Assembly: GCF_009846885.1 (NCBI RefSeq)
Contig: NZ_WUWM01000029.1
Coordinates: 1 to 34,937, forward strand
From: Paenibacillus puerhi
GTDB taxonomy: Bacteria; Bacillota; Bacilli; Paenibacillales; NBRC-103111
Length of the DNA stretch: 34,937 nucleotides
Direction: 5' to 3'
The translations under genes and the position numbers were made by a program. Under the pieces are notes generated by a model. It worked only from the letters and a program-made list of their open reading frames with translations. It was not told where the DNA came from and ran no database searches. The first letter of the stretch is position 1, and each line of letters begins with the position of its first letter. Shown here piece after piece: positions 24,316-33,173 of the stretch.

Positions 24316-25389
24316 TTAATTGATTTTTACCGCCATCTGCTGCGCCTTCAGACACAGTTCCGCTGCCAAGAAAGCATGCTCTTGCGTCATAGCTAGTTCC
24401 GTCCGATGCAAGCAGTCTAGAATCAGCTCGCCGAAGAAAGGATAGCCCACCTTACCATCGACATGAACATGATATTCGCCCTCTTGATTAACCAAATACA
24501 CATGATTGCTGGATTGGTCTCGAGCGATATCGATATACTTCCTTAGTTCAATGTAACCCTCGGTTCCCAATATTAGCGTACGTCCGTCTCCCCAAGTTCC
24601 TAAACCATCGGGAGTAAGCCAATCCACCCGGAAGTAATTCGTAGCCCCATTATCCCCAAGCAAGGTCGCGTCGCCAAAGTCTTCAAGCTCCGGGTAATTC
24701 GGGTAATGATAGTTTGCGATCTTACTATGCAGAACCTCTGCCTTCTTACAGCTGGCATAGAAGAGAAACTGCTCAATCTGATGGCTGCCGATATCGCATA
24801 GGATGCCTCCGTAATGCTCCCTCTGGAAAAACCATTCCGGTCTGGATGGAGCGTTCAGCCTGCGCGGGCCGAAGCCCGTCACTTGAACAACACGACCGAT
24901 CGCTCCCTGTTCGACTAGCTGACCGGCATAAACCGCCGCTTCCACATGCAGCCGTTCGCTGTAGTAAACCATGTATTTCCTTCCTGTTTCCCGAACCTTC
25001 AAGCGGGCTTGCTCCAGCTGCTCCAGCGTGGTAAACGGAGCTTTGTCCGTAAAATAATCTTTGCCTGCGTCCATGACCCTGAGCCCTAGCGCGCAGCGCT
25101 CCGAAGGTATGGCCGCACCCGCGATCAATTGAACCTCGGGATCGGCAAGAACCTCCTCCTCGGTTGCCGCAATGTTAACCTGAGGATAGGCCCGAGCGAA
25201 TGCCTCCGCCTTGGCAGGGTCGCGGTCATAAACCCACTTTAGCGTAGCGCCTGCTTCGAGCAGCCCATTCACCATCCCGTAGATGTGACCATGGTCGAGC
25301 GCCACGGCAGCGATCATAAATTCTCCAGCCTTGACCACCGGATTTGGCTTTCCTTGGGGCGCATAGTTCATTTCGTCGTTTTTCTGCAT
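24316..25389 (-). CDS. Gfo/Idh/MocA family oxidoreductase (second of a pair)
   Basis: 357 aa; GGAGG lies 10 bp upstream of the ATG. N-terminal Rossmann region: IAAVALDHGHIYGMVNGLL, which lacks the usual G-x-G-x-x-G, with a later DKAPFTT where the family normally has EKP. The C-terminal half has DIGSHQIEQFL with the catalytic-position His. These NAD(P)-dependent enzymes oxidise or reduce sugars, inositols or sugar amines. Atypical dinucleotide motifs mean cofactor use may differ. It lies 49 bp downstream of a second family member in the same direction, so the two likely form an operon. Confidence 0.82.
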   Translation of the reverse strand: MQKNDEMNYAPQGKPNPVVKAGEFMIAAVALDHGHIYGMVNGLLEAGATLKWVYDRDPAKAEAFARAYPQVNIAATEEEVLADPEVQLIAGAAIPSERCALGLRVMDAGKDYFTDKAPFTTLEQLEQARLKVRETGRKYMVYYSERLHVEAAVYAGQLVEQGAIGRVVQVTGFGPRRLNAPSRPEWFFQREHYGGILCDIGSHQIEQFLFYASCKKAEVLHSKIANYHYPNYPELEDFGDATLLGDNGATNYFRVDWLTPDGLGTWGDGRTLILGTEGYIELRKYIDIARDQSSNHVYLVNQEGEYHVHVDGKVGYPFFGELILDCLHRTELAMTQEHAFLAAELCLKAQQMAVKIN

Positions 25390-25438
25390 GGCATTTATAC
25401 CTCCACATGGATCAATTTTCGTTGAAAACCCATTCGTT

Positions 25439-26596
25439 TTACTTCTTATCGAACCCGCTGCCGGTAGTGATACTCATGTCTTGAAAATTGCTTACATGAC
25501 TTTTCTTCTCATAGAAATACGGAACGTTCCGTCTCATGCCTTCTTGCGTGTAGAAGGGATCGTCCTTGGCCAGCGGAAGCTGGACATTCTCTCCCGTGCT
25601 GGCAGATTTGTAGATGCTCATTATCAATTCGAGCGTACTTCGCCCGCTGTTTCCGTCAATGAAAACCGGCTCTCCTGTCTCAATAGCGCCCAGTACATTA
25701 TCGATCTGCGCGGTATGTCCCTCATAAGGAAGATCAGGTAATTCGTCGTAGCAGCGTTGAATCTCCTGCTCCAATTCCTTGTCCTGCTCAGGGAATCCGT
25801 TCGCCAAGGAGGCTGAGGCTCGAACCCGCCACGGAGCCGATATACGGGCGTGCTGCCCTTGGAAAATAAACTGCTGCTCTTCGCCATGATGAACCACGGA
25901 GCTCGTAATTTGCCCCAATGATCCATTGGGAAAACGCAGCATGGCCATGGACAAATCCTCCACCTCCGCATTGTCATGTGCGACATTGCTCATGTAAGCC
26001 TGGACCTGGCTGGGATTTCCCATCATCCACAGCAATGCGTCAATATGATGAACCGCATGATTCAAGGTGCAGCCGCCGCCCTCCTTCTCCCAGGTTCCAC
26101 GCCACCATAAATCATAATAGCAGTGGCCCCGCCACCAGAAGGAATCCACTTGAGCATGGAGAATCTTGCCTGCCATTCCGGTGTCCAGTACGCTTTTAAG
26201 CTTCATAATCGGGTTTCTGAATCGGTTTTGCGCCACAACGGACAATACCCTTCCGTTCTTTTGGGCGGCTTCGATCATTTCATCGCATTCCTTGAGGGAG
26301 GGGGCCATAGGCTTTTCCACCAAAACATGACTGCCCGCATTCAGGAAATCAATCGTAACCGGCGCATGATAATACGGAGGCAAACATACGGAGACCAGAT
26401 CAATCCCGTCTTGGAGCAGCTCCTTGTAATCCGTTACAACCTTAGCCTCAAGTCCGTACTTCTTTATCTTTTCTTCCGCCTTCTCGGGGTAAAGATCACA
26501 TAAAGCTACAATTTCACAGCGGTCCTTGAACTGCAAGTAAGCTTCGATATGACTCGGTGAAATCGCCCCTGTGCCGATAATAGCAACCTTTAACAT
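25439..26596 (-). CDS. Gfo/Idh/MocA family oxidoreductase (first of a pair)
   Basis: 385 aa; GGAGGGG lies 7 bp upstream. A canonical nucleotide-binding start VAIIGTGAISPSHIEAYL (residues 4-21), the family EKPMAPS motif (about 93-99) and the GGGCTLNHAVHHIDALLWM helix with catalytic-type histidines (about 172-190) identify an NAD(P)-dependent sugar or polyol dehydrogenase. A Trp/Tyr-rich insert (FWWRGHCYYDLWWRG) probably shapes the substrate pocket. It is transcribed divergently from the AraC gene, which may regulate it from the shared 190-bp region. Confidence 0.87.
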   Translation of the reverse strand: MLKVAIIGTGAISPSHIEAYLQFKDRCEIVALCDLYPEKAEEKIKKYGLEAKVVTDYKELLQDGIDLVSVCLPPYYHAPVTIDFLNAGSHVLVEKPMAPSLKECDEMIEAAQKNGRVLSVVAQNRFRNPIMKLKSVLDTGMAGKILHAQVDSFWWRGHCYYDLWWRGTWEKEGGGCTLNHAVHHIDALLWMMGNPSQVQAYMSNVAHDNAEVEDLSMAMLRFPNGSLGQITSSVVHHGEEQQFIFQGQHARISAPWRVRASASLANGFPEQDKELEQEIQRCYDELPDLPYEGHTAQIDNVLGAIETGEPVFIDGNSGRSTLELIMSIYKSASTGENVQLPLAKDDPFYTQEGMRRNVPYFYEKKSHVSNFQDMSITTGSGFDKK

Positions 26597-26787
26597 GGAT
26601 ATTCCCCTCCAAATCGATGGTGTTCCTATAACGATACTATCTCAAGCCGCATGGGAAATGTGCTCCGGTATGGGGAAAAAATAACTCTATATTGCGGTTT
26701 TGGTACTTGTGTATGCCCCGTCGTTTCGATATATTGATACCTATAATCTGGTTGAAGCGATCTGGTGAAATGAGGGGGGCGGACTGC

Positions 26788-27669
26788 TTGTCGTTTGTCA
26801 TCAATAACTACAGTGAAATCCCATTGCAATTTGCTTATAAACGCAAAAGTGTCAATTACGAGCATAAAGAAACGTTTCATTCTCACCTTGGTGTGGAGCT
26901 ATTGCTCATCCATCAAGGCAAAGGCACCATGATTGTCAACAACATCAGCTATGACATTAAGCCGGGGATGCTCTGTATCTTCCAGCCGCATCAGCTTCAT
27001 CATCTGCAGCTTGAATATAGCGAGGATCAATGCTTCGAACGTTCAATGGCTATTTTTGAACCGACCATGTTTGAAGCTTATTTTGAAAAATGGCCCGCTC
27101 TCCACACCTTTTATAAATATATATATTTAGGAAAGCTTCCCTTCCCTTGCCTATATGCGATCGATGATCTTGACATACTGGACAGCGTGTATAGCAATAT
27201 GAATGACAACTTGCCGAACGTGCTGGAGTCGGAAAAATTTGAAGAAATTTCGTTGTTTCTTGTGGTCCTTTATCGCGCTCTAAAGCAGGTGTGGGATAAG
27301 CTCAACGTACACGCTTCAACCTACCAAACCCGTCGCAAAAACTATCAGGTGGAGCATATATTAGATTGGATCGAAGCTCACTATACCGTTCCATATCGAT
27401 TGGATGACATGGCCAAAGACTTGCATTTATCTCCTTACCATTTGTCGCATCTGTTTAAGAAAGCTACAGGTATGAGCATCTCCGAATACATCACGACTCG
27501 AAGAATTCATCAATCGATTTTGTTGTTAACGACCACAAATAAACCGGTTTCCTTCATTGCAGAGGAGATCGGTTTAATGAATTGCTCTTATTTTTGTAAA
27601 GTGTTCAAATCGCAGATGGGTGTCACTCCTCATCAATACCGTAAAAGAGCACTGCGTTCGAATGATTAA
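26788..27669 (+). CDS. AraC family transcriptional regulator
   Basis: I favour the TTG at 26788 (293 aa) because GAGGGGGG sits just upstream; an ATG at 26770 and one at 26692 are in frame but less well supported. The N-terminal half is a cupin sensor: FHSHLGVELLLIHQGKGTMIV with the metal/sugar-pocket histidines, then GMLCIFQPHQLHHL. The C-terminal ~100 residues have two helix-turn-helix units (LDDMAKDLHLSPYHLSHLFKKAT and FIAEEIGLMNCSYFCKVFK). Such proteins sense sugars and activate neighbouring catabolic genes. It is divergent from the oxidoreductase pair, the likely targets. Confidence 0.85.
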   Translation: MSFVINNYSEIPLQFAYKRKSVNYEHKETFHSHLGVELLLIHQGKGTMIVNNISYDIKPGMLCIFQPHQLHHLQLEYSEDQCFERSMAIFEPTMFEAYFEKWPALHTFYKYIYLGKLPFPCLYAIDDLDILDSVYSNMNDNLPNVLESEKFEEISLFLVVLYRALKQVWDKLNVHASTYQTRRKNYQVEHILDWIEAHYTVPYRLDDMAKDLHLSPYHLSHLFKKATGMSISEYITTRRIHQSILLLTTTNKPVSFIAEEIGLMNCSYFCKVFKSQMGVTPHQYRKRALRSND

Positions 27670-27683
27670 CTATAAGACAAAAC

Positions 27684-27719
27684 GGCAGCCAAGGACCAAA
27701 GCTGAAGTCCGCGGCTGCC
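27684..27719 (+). terminator. Hairpin after the AraC gene
   Basis: GGCAGCC-AA-GGAC and GTCC-GC-GGCTGCC arms. There is only a weak T stretch after it, so termination strength is uncertain. Confidence 0.5.
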
Positions 27720-27794
27720 TTCGATTCTTGTCGTGCGGCTGGGCGGCTGGGCCGGAATAAGTTGACCTCGGAGCCGGTCCGATTGCTTTACAGG

Positions 27795-27915
27795 TTAACG
27801 ATTCTGGTAACGCTTGTAGGCATCCTCATGCATTTTGACGATTTGGTCGATCCCCATCGTTTGAATCGTCTTCGTACTTGTTCAAGTCCCTCGTAGCTCC
27901 TAGCTCCGGCCGATT
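27795..27915 (-). pseudogene. C-terminal remnant of an extracellular sugar-binding protein
   Basis: The minus strand reads MGIDQIVKMHEDAYKRYQNR and stop, which matches the usual end of Paenibacillus ABC-transporter solute-binding lipoproteins (G-x-D-x-x-V-x-x-x-x-x-A-Y-x-R). A frameshifted piece just before it reads RDLNKYE, also typical. The rest of the gene is missing. It lies head-on against the equally truncated 5' end of the next AraC gene, so a deletion has joined two broken genes. Confidence 0.6.
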
Positions 27916-28006
27916 CCCATCGTAACGGTAATGTGAAGCAGGCTTTCGGATACGACTGCCCTATTATCTCATACAGGCAGGAAAAAACTGGACTCAAGAG
28001 CATGTC

Positions 28007-28741
28007 GTGCGCCATAGCGGCTATTTGTACCAGTGGATTCAGTGCATTAAGGGCGAAGGAGAGTTGCTTCTTGACGGCAAAGCGTACCGAGTGAAGGAAG
28101 GGATGGCCATACTCCTTCTCAAGGAAGACGCCCATGAATATTATGCGATTAGCTCTTCCTGGATCGTGGATTGGCTCGTATTTGACGGACATCAAGTCGA
28201 ATCCTTCTTAAAGCGTACGGCCGGTATCGCGACATCCGGTGTCTATTACGTATCTAAGCCGGATCTGTGTTTGGCTAGAATTCAACATGTTCTGGAGATC
28301 GGGCAATCGGATGGCGCGCTTAAAGGCATCCAATGCTCGAGCGTTATTTACTCTCTGCTTACGGATATCGTACAATATGCTTCCGTCATTCCAAACCATA
28401 GCGCCACCCATATGAATTCCAAGTTGAAGCCCTTATTCGATTACATGGAGGAAAACTACAATCGCTCTCTAACTTTGGAAGGCTTGGCTAACGTGGTAGG
28501 AGTTACGCCGCAGCATTTATGCAATGTGTTTAAAAAGGCAACCGGCATTCGAATTTTCCAATATCTTAATTCCGTGAGAATCAAGAAAAGCAAGGAGCTT
28601 CTCTTGCAGCATCCCCAAATGCCCATCAAAGAAATTGCGTTCGCGACCGGCTTTGAAGATGCGAACTATTTCTGTTCCGTCTTCAAAAAGCACGAGCTGC
28701 TCAGTCCGAACCAATTTAAAAAAATTCATATTTTCAGTTGA
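28007..28741 (+). CDS. AraC family regulator, 5'-truncated (probable pseudogene)
   Basis: 244 aa from a GTG start without a ribosome binding site. Family-like sequence continues upstream in the same frame (LPYYLIQAGKNWTQEHVV) back to about 27953, where no start codon exists before a stop at 27929. The normal N-terminus has thus been lost. The remaining part has a cupin sensor (YQWIQCIKGEGELLLDG, EDAHEYYAIS) and two C-terminal helix-turn-helix units (LEGLANVVGVTPQHLCNVFKKAT and KEIAFATGFEDANYFCSVFKK). The DNA-binding half is intact. Whether any protein is made is doubtful. Confidence 0.72.
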   Translation: MRHSGYLYQWIQCIKGEGELLLDGKAYRVKEGMAILLLKEDAHEYYAISSSWIVDWLVFDGHQVESFLKRTAGIATSGVYYVSKPDLCLARIQHVLEIGQSDGALKGIQCSSVIYSLLTDIVQYASVIPNHSATHMNSKLKPLFDYMEENYNRSLTLEGLANVVGVTPQHLCNVFKKATGIRIFQYLNSVRIKKSKELLLQHPQMPIKEIAFATGFEDANYFCSVFKKHELLSPNQFKKIHIFS

Positions 28742-29148
28742 AATCATACGAAGTAACGCAATAATGCTACTTATGCATTCCTGCATATAATAGCCAAGCA
28801 GGTTGCTTCCGCTCGCCGGCTTCACGAGGATCATCGCTTCGACGCTATCCCTATAGGCTTGGAATTTCCGTATATGATCACTACATAAAGGTAGTTAAAT
28901 TAATCATTTGCAGGGTTTGTTAAACGTTTAACATACCCTTTATTTAGATTAATCTTAAACGTATAAGGTATCAAGGAAGAAATGGGAAATTCCGGACCCC
29001 TTGCACCAATGAACCTTCAGAATGCCCCACCTCGTTTGCGGCTACTCTTCATATAATGTTAATAATATACGGCTATAACTTTTACAATTGAATGATAATC
29101 TATTTCTTGTGTTCACTATTAATAGGTTCGAAGGGAGTCCCTACACGC
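28742..29148. other. Intergenic control region before the phytase-like gene
   Basis: About 400 bp without a gene. It holds a 26-bp palindrome (28913-28938), a second short palindrome AGATTAATCT (28946-28955) and AT-rich sequence with a TATAAT at 29052-29057, though no well-spaced -35 partner was found. Confidence 0.5.
28913..28938. promoter_or_regulatory. Palindromic operator, LacI/GalR-like
   Basis: GGGTTTGTTAAACGTTTAACATACCC is symmetric at 24 of 26 positions. A central CG flanked by TAAA/TTTA is typical of LacI/GalR-family operators. No such regulator is encoded in the window. A PhoP-type box (TTAACA-like repeats) is an alternative reading. Confidence 0.5.
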
Positions 29149-30603
29149 ATGAATAAAAAATGGCTTATCACCGCATCAACGATTCTGACCCTTACTACAG
29201 GCACAAGCATGGCTACAGCAACTAGTCTGACCGGCACGACGAACGACCAACTTACATACTCCAGCAATGGACAAGCTGTTTCTCCATCGGCCCCGGCCGT
29301 AAACATCGACGGGAGTCTCTACCTGCCGGTTCGTGCATTAAGTGAATCGTTGGGCAAATATGTCGATTGGGACGAATTTCGCTCTAGCGTCGCTCTATCG
29401 GACAAACCGGTGTTAACCGGCAAATATACGCTGAAAGCCTCTGACCTAGCGGACGGCATCAAAATGGGGGTCGGCTCCTCCCTGACCCACCTTCCAGGTG
29501 ATCCGGACGATATATTTTATTCGACAGCCGATCGCGGTCCTAACGGGCTAATCGATGTGAACGGAGTCTCGCGCCGCACATTCCCTCTCGAAGGCTATGT
29601 CCCTTCCATCTACAAAATCCAGATTGCCGACGGTGAAATTAAGATTCTGGAGCAAATCCCGTTAAAGCTGAACGGTGTAAACCCCGTGACCGGTCTTTCT
29701 ACGATCTCCGGATTGCCGAATATCAAAGGACGCGACGAAGTGCCATTCGACGCAAAAGCGGAAAAAGAGCTCGCCTATGATCCATACGGGCTGGATATCG
29801 AAGGACTGGCGTACAACCCGAAAGACGATACGTTCTGGATATCCGATGAATACGGCCCGTCTATCGTGCATGTCAAACGCGACGGAACGATCATCGAACG
29901 TATTGTTCCAAAAGGCTGGGCGTCTAAAGTAGAGACTCCGCTTGTACCGGCTCGCGAGACACTCCCGGCCATCTACAACAAGCTTCGCCAAAATCGCGGC
30001 GCTGAGTCTGTAGGCATCACTCCCGACGGAAAATTTATGTTCATGGCCATGCAGAATGCGCTGCGCAATCCTGACAAAGCCATGGATAACTCCCGCCAGG
30101 TCCGTATCATCAAGTTTGATCTGGAAAGCTTGAAGCCTGTTGCCGAATATGTGTACCTGTTGGAGGATGCATCGCCATTTAAGAACCTGGCTCAAGGGGA
30201 CATCGTTCTTTCCGATATGGTAGCTATCAATGAGAACACCCTGCTGATCGACGAGCGCGACAAGTTTTCGGGAGACAAAGCGCAATTGAAGCGTATTTAT
30301 TCGATTGACCTATCGAGCGCTACTAATATTTTGGGCAAATATGACGATGCGCAGAGCGCAGGTAAGACGCTTGAACAAATGACCATATCCGATCTGAAAG
30401 CGAACGGCGTTATGCCCGTTTCCAAACGTACGGTGCTGGATTCGGTCGAATTCAAATTCCCGTATGAAAAAATCGAAGGCTTGTCGCTTGTCAATGGCAA
30501 CACGCTGGTTATCATCAACGACAACGACTTCGGTATCGATAGCACCTCGCAGGAAAACGAGACGGAACTGTGGACGTTCAAGCTGCCTTACACTATTAAA
30601 TAA
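29149..30603 (+). CDS. Secreted stalk-domain + phytase-esterase-like protein
   Basis: 484 aa from the ATG at 29149, chosen because AAGGGAG lies upstream and a signal peptide follows (MNKKWLITAS to about residue 27). A stalk domain (about 38-85: VNIDGSLYLPVRALSESLG, VDWDEFRSSVAL) comes first. Then comes the 'esterase-like activity of phytase' beta-propeller: DDIFYSTADRGPNG, DIEGLAYNPKDDTFWISDEYG, GITPDGKFMFMAMQNALRN and a final IEGLSLVNGNTLVIINDNDFG. Acidic D-E-Y-G and N-D-N-D loops probably bind calcium. Predicted to be exported and held at the wall by the stalk domain; phosphate ester hydrolysis is suggested by family but not proven. A strong terminator follows. Confidence 0.85.
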   Translation: MNKKWLITASTILTLTTGTSMATATSLTGTTNDQLTYSSNGQAVSPSAPAVNIDGSLYLPVRALSESLGKYVDWDEFRSSVALSDKPVLTGKYTLKASDLADGIKMGVGSSLTHLPGDPDDIFYSTADRGPNGLIDVNGVSRRTFPLEGYVPSIYKIQIADGEIKILEQIPLKLNGVNPVTGLSTISGLPNIKGRDEVPFDAKAEKELAYDPYGLDIEGLAYNPKDDTFWISDEYGPSIVHVKRDGTIIERIVPKGWASKVETPLVPARETLPAIYNKLRQNRGAESVGITPDGKFMFMAMQNALRNPDKAMDNSRQVRIIKFDLESLKPVAEYVYLLEDASPFKNLAQGDIVLSDMVAINENTLLIDERDKFSGDKAQLKRIYSIDLSSATNILGKYDDAQSAGKTLEQMTISDLKANGVMPVSKRTVLDSVEFKFPYEKIEGLSLVNGNTLVIINDNDFGIDSTSQENETELWTFKLPYTIK

Positions 30604-30627
30604 CTTGATTCTTGCGAAACACCTATC

Positions 30628-30669
30628 AAAAAAGGTTATCTGGGTTTGGTTTAACCAGATAACCTTTTT
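30628..30669 (+). terminator. Strong bidirectional terminator
   Basis: A 14-bp stem AAAAGGTTATCTGG / CCAGATAACCTTTT with T-runs on both strands. It ends the phytase-like gene and the convergent small membrane protein gene. Confidence 0.9.
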
Positions 30670-30696
30670 CTATAAAACTATGCAAACCCATTTAGA

Positions 30697-31089
30697 TCAG
30701 CCAGCACGTCGGGAGCGGGTCAGAGTGATACCGGCAAGAACCATGCTAGTGATCCCTGTCATGATGGCGATGACAGCCGCAGCTCTTCCGTCGCCAGTGC
30801 CGAAATTACCAGTGAACATGGTCATATGGATTAATGCATAGACAATGACGACCAGCGCTACCACTAAGGATATGATGGCCCCGTTTCGCCCCCTATTGCC
30901 ACTACGACGGATGGAGCGGGATAGAGACAGCCCCGCCAAGATTGCATTCAGCAGCCCCATCAACGCGTCTACCGTGGACCAGATCCGCCCGGTTGTGATT
31001 GCATAACCAACATTACTTTCAGCAAAGGCAACCGTGGGTACAAGTAGAAGCGCACAAAGTATTCCGAATGAAACTAGTTTGACTTTCAT
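30697..31089 (-). CDS. Small membrane protein (DUF6223-like)
   Basis: 130 aa with a signal peptide or first helix (residues 1-23, ending AFA-E), then three hydrophobic segments (about 37-56, 70-90 and 102-121) separated by Arg-rich loops (RSIRRSGNRGRNG). This looks like the family annotated as DUF6223, recalled rather than searched. Function is unknown. It is transcribed divergently from the two-component system. Confidence 0.65.
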   Translation of the reverse strand: MKVKLVSFGILCALLLVPTVAFAESNVGYAITTGRIWSTVDALMGLLNAILAGLSLSRSIRRSGNRGRNGAIISLVVALVVIVYALIHMTMFTGNFGTGDGRAAAVIAIMTGITSMVLAGITLTRSRRAG

Positions 31090-31251
31090 GATTATTCCTC
31101 TCCTTTCACAGCCAGTTTACACTACAAATGTCGAGAACTTATGCAGATCTTCCTCTCTTTGTGTGCATTCCTTTAAGAATCTGCCAAATCACGGTATAAT
31201 TTCGGTAAGCGTTATCACTCTCGTTGATGGAAGCCGATTACAGGGAAAGAT

Positions 31252-31947
31252 GTGGTGGGAATGGAAACGAAATTGTTGCTTGTGGAGGACGAACCGGGCA
31301 TGCTGGAGGAGATGCAGGCTTATTTGCAGCGTGAAGGGTTCCGGGTACTGACTGCCTGTACCGGAAAGGAAGCGCTATTAATTGCCCGGTCTGAACGGCC
31401 TGATCTCGTCGTGCTGGATTGGATGCTCCCCGGCAAGAGCGGCATCGATGTTTGCCGCGAACTCAGGCAAACGTCACATTGCGGCATTATTATGGTTACA
31501 GCCCGATCGGAGGAATCGGATAAAATCGTCGGCCTGGAAATCGGCGCGGATGATTATTTAACGAAGCCGTTCAGCTTGCGCGAGCTCGCTTCTCGCATCC
31601 GGGCTCTGCTGCGCCGCCTGCGCGGACCTGAAGACAAGTCGATGTTCTTGGAAAGAGACAACTTGATCATTTCCGAGGCCAAATGTCAGGTGTTCAAAGA
31701 CGGGCAGGAAGTCCACTTGACGCGGACCGAGTTCAAAATTCTGTTCACGCTGGCAGCTCATCCCGGTATCGTCTTCAGCCGTTTGCAATTGTTAAAGGCT
31801 GCTTTGGAGGATGAATACATGGGATACGAAAGAACGATGGATTCCCATATCCGGAATCTTCGCCGCAAGCTGGAGGATGATCCGGCCAATTCCCGTTATA
31901 TTCAAACGGTATACGGTTTCGGTTACCGATTCGGCGAACGTTCATGA
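31252..31947 (+). CDS. OmpR/PhoB-type response regulator
   Basis: 231 aa from GTG (an ATG three codons later is possible; no clear ribosome binding site decides). Receiver domain: acidic pair E12-D13 in LLVEDEPG, phospho-acceptor Asp56 in VVLDWMLPG, Thr84 and Lys105 (LTKPF). The C-terminal winged helix has LTRTEFKILFTLAAHPG, recognition helix YERTMDSHIRNLRRKLEDD and the final YGFGYRF. It is coupled to the kinase gene by an ATGA overlap. Targets are not evident; no matching direct repeat was identified upstream. Confidence 0.92.
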   Translation: MVGMETKLLLVEDEPGMLEEMQAYLQREGFRVLTACTGKEALLIARSERPDLVVLDWMLPGKSGIDVCRELRQTSHCGIIMVTARSEESDKIVGLEIGADDYLTKPFSLRELASRIRALLRRLRGPEDKSMFLERDNLIISEAKCQVFKDGQEVHLTRTEFKILFTLAAHPGIVFSRLQLLKAALEDEYMGYERTMDSHIRNLRRKLEDDPANSRYIQTVYGFGYRFGERS

Positions 31948-33083
31948 AGATGACAGTCCGCATGAAAATATTCGCCTATATGGTATTGCTTGTATTCCTT
32001 ATAAGCTTCACTTTCTCTCTGACAACACAAGTCTACACAGCCGGCTTGATCGATCGATTTCAGAGGGAACAACTCCATGCCGACTATTTGAGCGCCGCGC
32101 CTGAAGAGCAATTCGAAATTTTTAAATCTTTTTTCATTGGCAACACACGGCTGGAAGCACTGCTTCAAGTGACGCATGGCGCGCGGCTGCTCTTTTTTGT
32201 CGCGATCGGGTTGATCTTTAGTTATTGGTTATCGGGGATTCTGACCCACCCGCTCAAAAAGCTTATAGCCGCCATAGAGCGCGTGGCGCAAGGTGACCTG
32301 AACGTCAAAGTACCTGTAGACACGAAAGATGAGTATGGAAAAGTCGCCCAAACGTTCAATGATATGACGTTTCGCCTGCGTGAAGCCGAAGAAGCCCGAA
32401 GAAGATTGGTGGCTGATGTCGCTCACGAGCTTCGCACGCCGCTGTCCGTTATGCAGCTTAAGCTGGAAAATTATCAGCAGGCCGGTCGTCATATCTCGCC
32501 GGAAATGCTGCTTCGGCTTCATGATGAGGTCATCCGGCTCAACCAGCTTGTGGACGACCTTCATGTGTTATCTCTCGCCGAAGCGGGCCGGCTGTCGCTC
32601 GATCGCAAGCCCCTCAATCTGACTGCACACCTGGAACAAATCGTGGATGACGTGAGATACGAAGCGGAAGAAAAGGGGCTGGATATTCGCCTCTGCACGA
32701 ATTCAAAACCGGTTAGCATAATGGCCGATGCGAGACGGATCACCCAGGTTTTCATTAATTTACTGACCAATGCGATTCGTTATACGCCTCGTGGAGGGAA
32801 GATTACGGTTAAAATCGAAGACGAGGTCGTTGACCGGGATGCTCTCTTTGCGTGTGTCTCGGTGATCGATACGGGCATCGGAATACCGGCGGACGAGCTT
32901 CCCCACCTATTCGATCGATTTTACCGCGTAGAAGAAGCGCGCTCGCGGCATACAGGCGGTACGGGGCTCGGATTATCCATCGTCCATCATTTTATAAGAG
33001 CCCACGGGGGCTTCATCCGCGTTGCGAGTCAGCCTGATGAAGGTACTAGATTTACCGTATATCTACCTAAAGAAACAGTCTAA
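31944..33083 (+). CDS. Sensor histidine kinase
   Basis: 379 aa. TM1 about 7-29, a short outer loop (about 30-79), TM2 about 80-98, then HAMP (about 99-150), and a DHp domain with His161 in DVAHELRTPLS. The ATPase part has the N box NLLTNAIRY, the DTGIGIP motif, FDRFYRVEEA and GGTGLGLSIV. The sensing loop is only about 50 residues and has no known domain, so it may sense membrane or envelope state. It would phosphorylate the preceding regulator. Confidence 0.92.
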   Translation: MKMTVRMKIFAYMVLLVFLISFTFSLTTQVYTAGLIDRFQREQLHADYLSAAPEEQFEIFKSFFIGNTRLEALLQVTHGARLLFFVAIGLIFSYWLSGILTHPLKKLIAAIERVAQGDLNVKVPVDTKDEYGKVAQTFNDMTFRLREAEEARRRLVADVAHELRTPLSVMQLKLENYQQAGRHISPEMLLRLHDEVIRLNQLVDDLHVLSLAEAGRLSLDRKPLNLTAHLEQIVDDVRYEAEEKGLDIRLCTNSKPVSIMADARRITQVFINLLTNAIRYTPRGGKITVKIEDEVVDRDALFACVSVIDTGIGIPADELPHLFDRFYRVEEARSRHTGGTGLGLSIVHHFIRAHGGFIRVASQPDEGTRFTVYLPKETV

Positions 33084-33130
33084 GGACTATATGAACGACA
33101 TGCGAAATGCGGGTAAAAAACCAAACAAAA

Positions 33131-33154
33131 GGAGCGTTGCATGGGCAACGTTCC
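33131..33154 (-). terminator. Terminator of the Ena-like gene
   Basis: A GGAGCGTTGC / GCAACGTTCC stem with a 4-nt loop. On the minus strand it is followed by TTTTGTTTGGTTTTTT. Confidence 0.75.
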
Positions 33155-33173
33155 TCTGCTAGGGCTTATTTAT

